DNA of 64,000 nt from Laedolimicola ammoniilytica (lineage in GTDB: Bacteria; Bacillota; Clostridia; Lachnospirales; Lachnospiraceae): positions 186,001 through 250,000 of the forward strand of contig NZ_JAOQKC010000001.1 in the NCBI RefSeq assembly GCF_025567165.1. Direction: 5' to 3'. The notes under the pieces are model-generated. The model was not told the DNA's origin and made no database searches. It saw only the letters and a list, made by a program, of their open reading frames with translations. Shown in pieces: positions 22,394 through 30,682 of this stretch. A program made the position numbers and the translations under genes. The number at the start of each line of letters is the position of its first letter. Position 1 is the stretch's first letter.

Positions 22394-23974
22394 ATGGTAG
22401 AATGGAAGAATCTGGATACCCTGAAAGCTTATCAGGAGCTGAAGGACACGGAACGCGTAAATCTGGCAGAGGTGATGTCCGGAGAAAACGGAGCAGAGCG
22501 TGTCAAAACATACAGTGTACCCATGGCAGAAGGCATGGTATATAACTACGCTGCCAAGGCAGTGGACGGAAAGGTGCTGGAGGCACTGGCGAAGCTGGCA
22601 AAGGAAGCGCAGCTGACAGAGAAGTTCGCGGCGCTCTATAACGGCGAGGTCATCAATACCGGTGAGAAGCGTCTGGTTCTGCATCAGCTGACCCGTGGAC
22701 AGCTGGGCGACGCAGTCGTAGCGGACGGCGTGGACAAGCGCGCGTTTTACGTAGAGCAACAGAAAAAAGTAACAGAATTTGCCAATAAAGTACACGCAGG
22801 TGAGATTACCAACGCGGCAGGCGAGAAATTCACTACCGTCGTACAGATCGGTATCGGCGGCAGCGACCTGGGTCCCCGGGCTATGTATCTGGCACTGGAG
22901 AACTGGGCGAAAAAACATGATACCTTCAAGATGGAAGCGAAGTTTATCAGTAATGTAGACCCGGACGACGCGGCAGCCGTACTGGCGTCCATCGACGTGG
23001 CACATTCCCTGTTCGTGCTGGTATCCAAGTCCGGCACCACCCTGGAGACCCTGACCAATGAGTCCTTCGTAAAGGACGCTCTTGCAAAGGCAGGACTGGA
23101 CGCTTCCAAGCATATGGTAGCCGTAACCAGCGAGACCTCCCCGCTGGCAAAGAGCGATGCTTATCTGGCAGCCTTCTTCATGGACGATTATATCGGCGGC
23201 CGTTATTCCTCTACCTCCGCGGTAGGCGGCGCTGTATTATCCCTGGCCTTCGGACCGGAGGTATTTGACCGCTTCCTGGCAGGCGCAGCCGCAGAGGATG
23301 TCCTGGCAAAGAAGGAGAACCTTCTGGAGAATCCGGCTATGCTGGACGCTCTGATTGGCGTATATGAGCGCAACGTGCTGGGCATGGGCTGCACCGCAGT
23401 ACTTCCCTACTCTCAGGCACTGAGCCGCTTCCCGGCACATCTGCAGCAGGCAGATATGGAGTCCAACGGAAAATCCGTGAACCGCTTCGGCGAGCCGGTA
23501 AATTATGTAACCGGACCGGTGATCTTCGGTGAGCCGGGAACCAACGGACAGCATTCCTTCTATCAGCTGCTCCATCAGGGAACCGATATCGTACCGCTGC
23601 AGTTCATCGGCTTCAAGAACAACCAGTGTGGCGTAGACGTGGACATTCAGGACAGCACCAGCCAGCAGAAGCTCTGCGCGAATGTCGTTGCCCAGATGGT
23701 AGCTTTCGCCTGCGGCAAGGAAGATGAGAACCGCAACAAGTACTTCGCGGGCGGACGTCCCTCCAGCATTATCGTGGGCGATCAGCTGACTCCGGAGACA
23801 CTGGGCGCGCTGCTGTCTCATTTTGAGAATAAGATCATGTTCCAGGGCTTTGTATGGAACCTGAACAGCTTCGACCAGGAGGGCGTACAGCTGGGTAAGG
23901 TGCTGGCAAAGCGCGTACTGGCTCATGATACAGACGGAGCGCTGAAGGCTTACAGCGAGCTGCTGAACATCTAA
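22394..23974 (+). CDS. pgi: Glucose-6-phosphate isomerase
   Basis: Interconverts glucose-6-phosphate and fructose-6-phosphate. The SIS domains carry IGIGGSDLGPRAM and VSKSGTTLETLTN; the second half holds the GGRYSSTSAVGG motif and the substrate-site segment LLHQGTDIVP. The ATG at 22394 follows GGAGG at 22379-22383; the in-frame start at 22322 would add 24 residues unlike the family. The 526-residue length is between the short Bacillus form and the long enterobacterial form. It is a monocistronic unit divergent from tRNA-Pro and followed by a large palindrome. Confidence 0.95.
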   Translation: MVEWKNLDTLKAYQELKDTERVNLAEVMSGENGAERVKTYSVPMAEGMVYNYAAKAVDGKVLEALAKLAKEAQLTEKFAALYNGEVINTGEKRLVLHQLTRGQLGDAVVADGVDKRAFYVEQQKKVTEFANKVHAGEITNAAGEKFTTVVQIGIGGSDLGPRAMYLALENWAKKHDTFKMEAKFISNVDPDDAAAVLASIDVAHSLFVLVSKSGTTLETLTNESFVKDALAKAGLDASKHMVAVTSETSPLAKSDAYLAAFFMDDYIGGRYSSTSAVGGAVLSLAFGPEVFDRFLAGAAAEDVLAKKENLLENPAMLDALIGVYERNVLGMGCTAVLPYSQALSRFPAHLQQADMESNGKSVNRFGEPVNYVTGPVIFGEPGTNGQHSFYQLLHQGTDIVPLQFIGFKNNQCGVDVDIQDSTSQQKLCANVVAQMVAFACGKEDENRNKYFAGGRPSSIIVGDQLTPETLGALLSHFENKIMFQGFVWNLNSFDQEGVQLGKVLAKRVLAHDTDGALKAYSELLNI

Positions 23975-23999
23975 GCGTAGCTTGTAAAATGCAGTATAA

Positions 24000-24167
24000 A
24001 GGGCTGTTGCAGAGAGTATAAACAGTTTTTCCTATATCCAGATGTCCGCCTTTTCGAGACAGCTGTATGAATGGAGCAGACTTTAGTCTGAGCCAGGCAT
24101 ACTGCTGTAACGAGAAACGGGCGAACATGGGATATGGAAAACTGTAATATTCTGCTGTAACAGCCCT
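24000..24167. repeat. 168-nt imperfect palindrome downstream of pgi
   Basis: The outer arms AGGGCTGTT (24000-24008) and AACAGCCCT (24159-24167) are perfect inverses, followed inward by GCAGA/TCTGC, ACAGTTTTTCC/GGAAAACTGT, TATATCC/GGGATAT, ATGTCCGCC/GGGCGAACAT, ACAGC/GCTGT and TGTATG/CATAC, closing near AGACTTTAGTCT. The whole element folds into one long imperfect hairpin on either strand and is followed by TGTTTT. No open reading frame is inside. It lies between two convergent genes and could be a bidirectional terminator or a MITE-like repeat. Confidence 0.75.
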
Positions 24168-24196
24168 GTTTTATTACATAAAAAATATTATCGCAT

Positions 24197-26293
24197 TTAT
24201 GAGTGGAATATCCGGCTCACATACAGATAGAAGTCCGGATTCTTTAGTAACACATCATTGGTCTCATTCGAGAAAATCGTAAGAACTCCTCTCCCAATCG
24301 TCACCAGTATCGCGCACAGCACTATTACGTACAGAATCCGCGCGGAACGCGTTCCGTCAAAATGGATCTGCTCCAGTATCAGGAACAGGGCCAGCACTGA
24401 CAGAGCCAGGGTCAGGTCGCAGACATAGCGGATATGGATTCCGCCCAGCATAAAATCCAGATACCCCAGGCCCAGAGCCGCCAGCAGAACCAGTACGCCG
24501 GTCTGTTTTTTCAGAAGCCCGTTCTGGTCAGAGGAAGAAGACCGCGTGAATACGGCCGGAATCAACAGGAATATGCCCAGATTCAGCGGCATTTGCAGGA
24601 GTCCTGCGCTGTATTCCTGATAGAGATAGTTGCCGAAATCCACACATTTCTCCGTGGTGAAACGCAGGAAGGGGAAAAATTCTGTGTATACAAAGGACTC
24701 CGCAAAATAGTGATACAGCATGGAACCGAAATGATGCAGGCTGAAAGTCACCGAATTAAACCGGATATCGCTCTCCGTCAGCTGATAAGAAGTACCAAAC
24801 TCAAAGAACGAACCAAACCGGATGTAATTATAATACATAATTCCGGCTGCCCCAATGAGAACCGGTATCAAAAACGGCAGGGCGCTCTCCAGAAACCGCT
24901 GCCGCGCCGACCGCTTCTTATCAAAGAGAATCCGCAGGAACAGCGGAGCAGCAAAGGCCATTGCCAGCAGCGCCGCATTGGGCCGGGACAGCACCAGCAT
25001 GACCACAGAAAGGCCGCAGAGCGCAAAGAGCAGTACCCGTTTCCAGGGCTTTTCCGCCAGATATCCATAGCAGGCCAATGCCGTAAACGCGCCCAGCCAG
25101 CCAAAGGAGGCGATGAGCGGCAGATAATAAAAGCTGGAAGCCGAAGCCTGTAAAAGCCACAGAAAACTTCCGCCGACCACGGCCATTTCCCCCAGCAGGA
25201 AAAGCAGCAGATTGGCCTTGGGCCGGAAGAGCCGCATAAGCCCCTGAATGGCCGCGAAGATACATAGAATAGCAAAAACCGTGAGGCAGGATCCGGCGAA
25301 AACAGTCGTCGGCAGCATGCCGGTCAGCCAGTAGATGGGATAATAGACCATAAAGAGTGGTGCAAGTCCGAAGTAGGAATAGTATTTCCCGTGGTAATAG
25401 GCCCGATCCCAGTGATACGTGATGTGGTTCAGATCCCGCTCGCCCTTATCGTAGAGATTGCCGAGCTCCTCCAGGGCCGGATTGACGTCCAGGTCAAGCT
25501 CCAGCTGTCCTTTTTCAAAGGCGTCCAGCTGCTGCATGTAAGCGTCCACCACCATCTCCGGGGAGCGAACCTCCTCCAGGGTCGGGTAGGGCCGCAGAAG
25601 TTGGTGGGAAGCGTCGCTTCCATACAGAATTCCAGCAGAGATAAAGAGAGCAAGCAGCAGCACGCCCAGATTCAGGAGCTTATGGCTGCGCCTGTCCGGC
25701 TGATAATCCTGTGCATAGAGGCGGAAGCGTAAGGCCAGGAACAGCGCGGCCAGAAGTCCGGTCAGAAGGAATACACGAAGCCAGTGAATGGTGAGGGGCT
25801 GTCGGGCATTCAGGGTGACTGAGATCAGAAAAACCGGCTCATTCAGTTCCTCAAAGGTCAGACGCAGCCGGGTCAGATCGCCGCGGCTCTGGATCCGCAC
25901 CGTAGCAGTATTCTCACGGCCGCCGGGATTCACCGTGAAGGTGCCCGCCCCGGCCGTCTTCGCCGGGCTGGCCGCGTCACAGATCCCTAACGTCCCGGTC
26001 AGCACCTTCGCCGGACCGGCTGTGGTGATGGTCGCACTGCGGACCGGAAGCGAAAATCCGTCCAGAGAGACCGATGGATTCTCCGGCAGCAGCGCCAGGG
26101 CCTCGCCGTTCCACCCCTCCACCCCGGAGAGATCAAGCATTGTTTCCGCATAACTCCCGGAGCCCTGTGTAAAATAAGAAAACTGAAAAACCCCGATTTC
26201 CAATACCAGCGCCAGAACCAGGGCTGCGCCCAGGGACACCAGGACGGCCGCAGGCGTGGAGAGCTTTTGAAATTTTGTAGTGATATGCTTCAT
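24197..26293 (-). CDS. Polytopic membrane protein, possible GT39-like glycosyltransferase
   Basis: A 698-residue membrane protein. One membrane span (about 15-38) is followed by an extracellular, beta-rich domain (about 40-165) and then about ten membrane spans. A loop with HWDRAYYHGKYYSYFGLAP after the third or fourth span is shared by a group of Clostridia proteins often listed as hypothetical or as dolichyl-phosphate-mannose transferase-like. I do not see a defined catalytic motif, so enzymatic function is inference from topology (GT-C-like). It is transcribed alone from a TTGTCA-17-TATTAT promoter on the minus strand. Polyprenyl-phosphate sugar transfer to cell-surface polymers is one possible role. 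Confidence 0.6.
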   Translation of the reverse strand: MKHITTKFQKLSTPAAVLVSLGAALVLALVLEIGVFQFSYFTQGSGSYAETMLDLSGVEGWNGEALALLPENPSVSLDGFSLPVRSATITTAGPAKVLTGTLGICDAASPAKTAGAGTFTVNPGGRENTATVRIQSRGDLTRLRLTFEELNEPVFLISVTLNARQPLTIHWLRVFLLTGLLAALFLALRFRLYAQDYQPDRRSHKLLNLGVLLLALFISAGILYGSDASHQLLRPYPTLEEVRSPEMVVDAYMQQLDAFEKGQLELDLDVNPALEELGNLYDKGERDLNHITYHWDRAYYHGKYYSYFGLAPLFMVYYPIYWLTGMLPTTVFAGSCLTVFAILCIFAAIQGLMRLFRPKANLLLFLLGEMAVVGGSFLWLLQASASSFYYLPLIASFGWLGAFTALACYGYLAEKPWKRVLLFALCGLSVVMLVLSRPNAALLAMAFAAPLFLRILFDKKRSARQRFLESALPFLIPVLIGAAGIMYYNYIRFGSFFEFGTSYQLTESDIRFNSVTFSLHHFGSMLYHYFAESFVYTEFFPFLRFTTEKCVDFGNYLYQEYSAGLLQMPLNLGIFLLIPAVFTRSSSSDQNGLLKKQTGVLVLLAALGLGYLDFMLGGIHIRYVCDLTLALSVLALFLILEQIHFDGTRSARILYVIVLCAILVTIGRGVLTIFSNETNDVLLKNPDFYLYVSRIFHS

Positions 26294-26352
26294 AAAGAGG
26301 ATACCTGCCTTATTTTATATACTATGGAAAAATCAGATGAAAATCTAATCTG

Positions 26353-26381
26353 ATAATAGCAGAGCAGTCTCCGTTTGACAA
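26353..26381 (-). promoter_or_regulatory. Promoter of the membrane-protein gene
   Basis: On the minus strand TTGTCA (26381-26376), 17-bp spacer, TATTAT (26358-26353). The leader has a small hairpin TCAGAT/ATCTGA (26331-26351). Confidence 0.65.
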
Positions 26382-26393
26382 GCGAAACAGCAA

Positions 26394-26422
26394 TTGACAA
26401 ACCTACGAAAAAAAACTACAAT
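26394..26422 (+). promoter_or_regulatory. Promoter of the cytidylate kinase-like gene
   Basis: TTGACA (26394-26399), 17-bp spacer, TACAAT (26417-26422). Confidence 0.8.
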
Positions 26423-26460
26423 AAAAATAACTATAAGCAGATAAAAGAGGAGGCTTGTAT

Positions 26461-27087
26461 ATGGACAAATTCATAATTGCAATCACCAGAACCTGCGGAA
26501 GCGGGGCGACCTCTATCGGAAAAATTCTTGCAAAGAATCTGGGCGTGGAGATTTATGACCGGAATATCCTGCGTCTGGCGTCGGACGACAGCGGTATCAG
26601 CGAGGAGCTGTTTGCCAGAGCGGACGAGGATCAGAAGCAGAGCCTTTTGTTTCGGGCGTCCCAGAAGGTATACAGCGGCGGACTGATCCCGCCGGAGAAG
26701 GAGGACTTCACCTCGAACAATAACCTGTTCAACTACCAGGCAAAGGTGCTCCGGGAGCTGGCAGACGAGTCCAATTACGTGGTTATCGGCCGCGCGGCGG
26801 ATTATGTGCTCCGCGATAAGCCGGGACTGGTTCGTGTATACATTTACGCGTCCCGGGAAAAATGCATCGAGAAAGAGATGAACCGTCAGAAGATCGATTG
26901 GAAGACTGCGGATAAGTTCATCAGCAAGACAGATAAGTACCGCCGCGATTATTATCGCTATTTCACCGGTCAGGAGTGGGAGAACATGCAGAACTACGAT
27001 CTGTGCATCAATACCACGCAGATGACCTATGAGCGGGCGGCAAAGGCTATTCAGGATTTCGCGGAGAATATGCTTGCAGGAAAATAA
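26461..27087 (+). CDS. Cytidylate kinase-like family protein
   Basis: A P-loop NMP-kinase relative of the cytidylate-kinase-like family (PF13189), 208 residues. The N-terminal loop is ITRTCGSGATSIGKILA, a P-loop variant in which the usual GKS/T is spread as SGATSIGK, as in this family. YDRNILRLA and VIGRAADYVL follow, then the lid region RRDYYRYFTG. The family is widespread in Clostridia as a second Cmk-like protein; the substrate has not been settled. The TTG at 26455 is too near the AGAGGAGG, so ATG 26461 is preferred. Confidence 0.82.
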   Translation: MDKFIIAITRTCGSGATSIGKILAKNLGVEIYDRNILRLASDDSGISEELFARADEDQKQSLLFRASQKVYSGGLIPPEKEDFTSNNNLFNYQAKVLRELADESNYVVIGRAADYVLRDKPGLVRVYIYASREKCIEKEMNRQKIDWKTADKFISKTDKYRRDYYRYFTGQEWENMQNYDLCINTTQMTYERAAKAIQDFAENMLAGK

Positions 27088-27105
27088 AAGATACAGAGAG
27101 ATGAG

Positions 27106-27170
27106 AGGGGTATCTCAAAGCGGTCTCCGTGCAGATGCGCGCGGGAGATGCTCTGGGACGCCCCTTTTTT
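27106..27170 (+). terminator. Terminator abutting the ribosome binding site of the next gene
   Basis: AGGGGTATCTC (27106-27116) pairs with GGGACGCCCCT (27155-27165) with one mismatch, an inner stem lies within, and six T follow. GAGGAAAA, the ribosome binding site of the hydrolase gene, begins immediately after. Confidence 0.75.
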
Positions 27171-27182
27171 GAGGAAAACAGA

Positions 27183-28151
27183 ATGGCAGTAAAACGGGAA
27201 TTTACCTATGCGTCCGCGGACGGGCGGACGAAGCTCCACGGGGTGGAATGGAGGCCGGAGACAGGCAGACCGAAAGCGATCCTTCAGATTTTCCACGGCA
27301 TGGTGGAATATATCGAGCGCTACGGGGAGTTCGCGTCCTATCTGACGGAAAAGGGCTTCCTGGTGGTGGGCAACGACCATCTGGGCCACGGCGGCTCCAT
27401 CGTGGAGAAAGAGGACTGGGGATATTTCGCGGAGAAGAACGGTAACGGGATTCTGCTGCGGGATGTGAGAACCCTGCATAAAAAGACGGCGAAGCGGTAT
27501 CCGGCTCTGCCCTATTACATCCTGGGCCACAGCATGGGATCCTTTCTGCTGCGCCAGTATCTGTGCCGCTACGGCGACGAGCTGGACGGCGCGATTATCA
27601 TGGGAACCGGTACCCAGCCCATGGCGGCCCTGCGGTTCGGCCAGAACCTCTGCCGGGCCGTGGCAAAGGTGAAGGGATGGCGCTATCGCTGGCCCTTTGT
27701 TGACAATCTGGCCTTCGGGGGCTATAATAAGCATTTCCGACCGGCCCGGACCACCAGAGACTGGCTGACGAAGGACGAGCGGATTGTGGATGCTTATCTG
27801 AAGGATGAGCGCTGCACCTTTTTGTTTACATTGAACGGCTATTATAACCTGTTTTACAGCATCGAGGACGCCTCCAAACCGGAGAATCTTCAGAAAATGC
27901 CGAAGGATCTGCCGATTCTGTTCGTATCGGGAACCGAGGATCCGGTGGGCAATTTCGGAAAAGGCGTGGAGCAGGTACGGAAAGCCTTTCAGGCTGTGGG
28001 CATGGAGGATGTCACCTGGATTTTATATGAAAATGACAGACATGAGATCCTGAATGAGACGGACCGGGCTACGGTCTACAAGGATCTCTACGCATGGCTG
28101 TACGTGCGGATGAGCGATCCGCGGCGGAAAGCAGGAGGTAAAAAATCATGA
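27183..28151 (+). CDS. Alpha/beta hydrolase (lysophospholipase / monoacylglycerol lipase type)
   Basis: Cytoplasmic serine hydrolase, 322 residues. The oxyanion region IFHGMVEYIERYGEFASYL and the nucleophile elbow GHSMGSF are those of monoglyceride lipase-like (Hydrolase_4) proteins; the C-terminal part supplies Asp in VSGTEDPVG and His in ENDRHEIL. No signal peptide is seen. ATG 27183 follows GAGGAAAA. The stop overlaps the ATG of the DUF1002 gene (ATGA). The ester substrate is unknown. Confidence 0.88.
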   Translation: MAVKREFTYASADGRTKLHGVEWRPETGRPKAILQIFHGMVEYIERYGEFASYLTEKGFLVVGNDHLGHGGSIVEKEDWGYFAEKNGNGILLRDVRTLHKKTAKRYPALPYYILGHSMGSFLLRQYLCRYGDELDGAIIMGTGTQPMAALRFGQNLCRAVAKVKGWRYRWPFVDNLAFGGYNKHFRPARTTRDWLTKDERIVDAYLKDERCTFLFTLNGYYNLFYSIEDASKPENLQKMPKDLPILFVSGTEDPVGNFGKGVEQVRKAFQAVGMEDVTWILYENDRHEILNETDRATVYKDLYAWLYVRMSDPRRKAGGKKS

Positions 28152-29044
28152 AAAGCATAAAGAAACTTACGGCATTGGTACTGGCATTTACGCTGGTACT
28201 TGGTATGGGTGTGACAGCCCAGGCGGCAGAAGGCGACAAGCCGATTCTGGCTCTGGGCGCGGACTTAAGCGCCGATCAGCGGGCGACCGTGCTGGGGCTT
28301 CTGGGTATCAGCGAGAGCGACCTGAGCGACTATGACGTGATCAGCATCACCAATGCGGAGGAGCATCAGTATCTGGATTCCTATCTCTCCTCCAGCGTCA
28401 TCGGCACCCACGCCCTGTCATCCGTGCTGATTCGTCCGGCGGACGAGGGAGAGGGCCTCAATGTGACTACTTATAATATCAGCTACTGCACCATCGACAT
28501 GTACACGAATGCGCTGCTGACCGCAGGCCTTCAGGACGCCAATGTATACGTGGCGGCTCCGTCCAATATCTCCGGAACCTCCGCCCTGATCGGAGCAGTC
28601 AAAGGCTACGCGGAAATGAACGGCAGCAAGGTGGATGAGCAGGCCCTGGAGACTGCAGTGAACGAGTTGGTGGTGACCGGTGACCTGGGCACTTCCCTGG
28701 GCGATTCCGAGACCGCTTCCGACATGGTAGCCTACATCAAACAGCAGATCCTGGAAAATAATGTAAGCAGTGATGCGGATATTGAGAAAATCATCCGTGA
28801 CGCTATGGAAAAATTCGATATTAAGCTGAGCGACGATCAGATTCAGCAGCTGATTGACCTGATGCACAAGATCAGCAAGCTGGACATCGACGTGGATGCC
28901 CTGGCGAAGCAGGCCGGTGAGATCTATAACAAGCTGAAGGATATGGGACTGGATCTGAGCAAGGTAGACACGAAGCAGGTCGGCAATTTCATTACCCGGT
29001 TTTTTGACAGGATTATGAGTCTGGTTAATCAGTTTATCGGATAA
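28148..29044 (+). CDS. Secreted DUF1002 (YpuA-like) protein
   Basis: A 298-residue exported protein. Residues 1-27 form a signal peptide ending in AQAAEG. The mature part belongs to DUF1002 (PF06207): ALGADLSADQRATVLGLLGI and the central block around SSVLIRPADEGEGLNV. The function of the family is not known. It is translationally coupled to the hydrolase upstream, with AGGAGG at 28133-28138, and is followed 24 bases later by the response regulator, with no terminator between. Confidence 0.85.
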   Translation: MKSIKKLTALVLAFTLVLGMGVTAQAAEGDKPILALGADLSADQRATVLGLLGISESDLSDYDVISITNAEEHQYLDSYLSSSVIGTHALSSVLIRPADEGEGLNVTTYNISYCTIDMYTNALLTAGLQDANVYVAAPSNISGTSALIGAVKGYAEMNGSKVDEQALETAVNELVVTGDLGTSLGDSETASDMVAYIKQQILENNVSSDADIEKIIRDAMEKFDIKLSDDQIQQLIDLMHKISKLDIDVDALAKQAGEIYNKLKDMGLDLSKVDTKQVGNFITRFFDRIMSLVNQFIG

Positions 29045-29068
29045 AACAGGTTATTGGGGGAAAGCAAA

Positions 29069-30682
29069 ATGTATAAGGTATTGCTGGTGGACGATGAGGC
29101 TCTGACCCGCGAGGCGATCGGCGAAAATATTCCATGGGGGGAACTGGGATTTGAGCTGGTGGAGGCTTGCGAGAACGGGCGGGACGCCATGGAGGCCATC
29201 CGTCAGAAAAAGCCGGATCTGGTGCTGACGGATATCTGCATGCCCTATGTGGACGGCATTGAGCTGGCGCGCTATATCTTTGAGAACTGTCCGGATACCA
29301 GGACGATTATCATCAGCGGCTACGATGAATTCGAGTACGCCAAGCAGGCGGTGCGTTATCAGGTTATGGAATATATCCTGAAGCCGATTACGCCCTCGGA
29401 GCTGACCGGGGTGCTTTTGAAAGCGAAGGAACGCCTGGAGGAGGCACGAGCCAAACGAACTACATTAAAGAAATTAAAAGGGGCCTATCAGAGCAACAGG
29501 CCTCTTTTGCGCGGGCGTTTCCTGAACAGTCTTCTGCGCGGGGACGAGGGAACGGAGGACCTGGAAGAGAAGATGAAGGATTTGGATATTTCTCTGCCGG
29601 GTTCCTTCTATAATACGGCCATTGTGGAGGGCGACGATCTGTCGCCGTTCCTGAATCAGTATCCGGGCGTCCGGGAGGAGCTGGCCTTATTTTCCATCTA
29701 TAATATTACCCAGGAACTGGTGGAGCAGAAAGGGCTGGGCGTGGTGTTTCAGAACATGGACGCCCGGACTGTGATCATCTTCTGCGGGGATACGAAGAAA
29801 GAACTGGACGGGAAGATGGAAGAGACACTGACGGAGATCCGGAAGACCGTAAAAGAGCTGCTGCTTATCGATACCACCATCGGCGTGGGTGAGGATGTGA
29901 CGGATCTGATGAAGCTCTATCAGTCCTTCGAGAAGGCCAGGGCGGCCCTGGAGCTGAAATGGCTGCTGGGCGGCGCCCAGATACTCTGGTCCGGCATGCT
30001 GGACGCGCGCAAGAGCGCTCCGGTGGATGTGCCCCACTGGGCGGAGCGGGTGCTGACGGCTGTCAAGGCCAGCGATTCGGCTGCGATCGAGACCGAGATC
30101 CGGGGCTTCGCCCAGGAGCTGCGGGAGCGTCGGACGAACCGGACCCGCGCCATCATTTACATGCAGAATCTGCTTCTGAGCGTGGTGAACAGCGCCGATC
30201 TGGAGGAGGAGCAGGAGAACGAGATTTATAAAGAGGAAAAAGAGCTGATGAACCGGCTCTATACCTATGAGCGGCTCCGGAACATGTCCACGGACATCAT
30301 TGCCATCTGTGAGAGTATCTCAAGACTTCTGAATGAGCAGCGGGACAGCTACGGCAAAAAGCAGGCCGGCCGGGCCATGGAATATATCGAGCATAATTAC
30401 ATGAAGTCTGACGTGACACTGAATTCAGTCTGCACCTATCTGGCCATGAGCACCAGCTATTTCAGCACCATGTTCAAGACCCATACCGGCGAGACCTTTA
30501 TCGAGGCCCTGACCCGGAAGCGGATGGAGAAGGCGAAGCAGCTCCTGGAAAATACGTCTAAGCGGGCCTATGAGGTGGCCGGGGAGGTGGGCTTCTCCGA
30601 TCCCCATTATTTCAGCGTGGCCTTTAAGAAGGCCACCGGCAAGACCCCCACGGAGTACGCGAAGGAGAAACGGAAGAAATGA
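29069..30682 (+). CDS. YesN-type response regulator with AraC DNA-binding domain
   Basis: A 537-residue two-component regulator. The receiver domain (1-120) has the acidic pair in LLVDDEALTREAI, the phospho-acceptor Asp in DLVLTDICMP and Lys in YILKPITPSEL. A middle domain is followed by two helix-turn-helix motifs of the AraC type at the C terminus (TLNSVCTYLAMSTSYFSTMFK; AYEVAGEVGFSDPHYFSVAFK). Such YesN proteins activate ABC sugar importers. The ATG at 29069 follows GGGGGAAAG. The gene overlaps the histidine kinase gene by ATGA. Its likely target is the importer promoter at 33530-33590. Confidence 0.93.
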   Translation: MYKVLLVDDEALTREAIGENIPWGELGFELVEACENGRDAMEAIRQKKPDLVLTDICMPYVDGIELARYIFENCPDTRTIIISGYDEFEYAKQAVRYQVMEYILKPITPSELTGVLLKAKERLEEARAKRTTLKKLKGAYQSNRPLLRGRFLNSLLRGDEGTEDLEEKMKDLDISLPGSFYNTAIVEGDDLSPFLNQYPGVREELALFSIYNITQELVEQKGLGVVFQNMDARTVIIFCGDTKKELDGKMEETLTEIRKTVKELLLIDTTIGVGEDVTDLMKLYQSFEKARAALELKWLLGGAQILWSGMLDARKSAPVDVPHWAERVLTAVKASDSAAIETEIRGFAQELRERRTNRTRAIIYMQNLLLSVVNSADLEEEQENEIYKEEKELMNRLYTYERLRNMSTDIIAICESISRLLNEQRDSYGKKQAGRAMEYIEHNYMKSDVTLNSVCTYLAMSTSYFSTMFKTHTGETFIEALTRKRMEKAKQLLENTSKRAYEVAGEVGFSDPHYFSVAFKKATGKTPTEYAKEKRKK

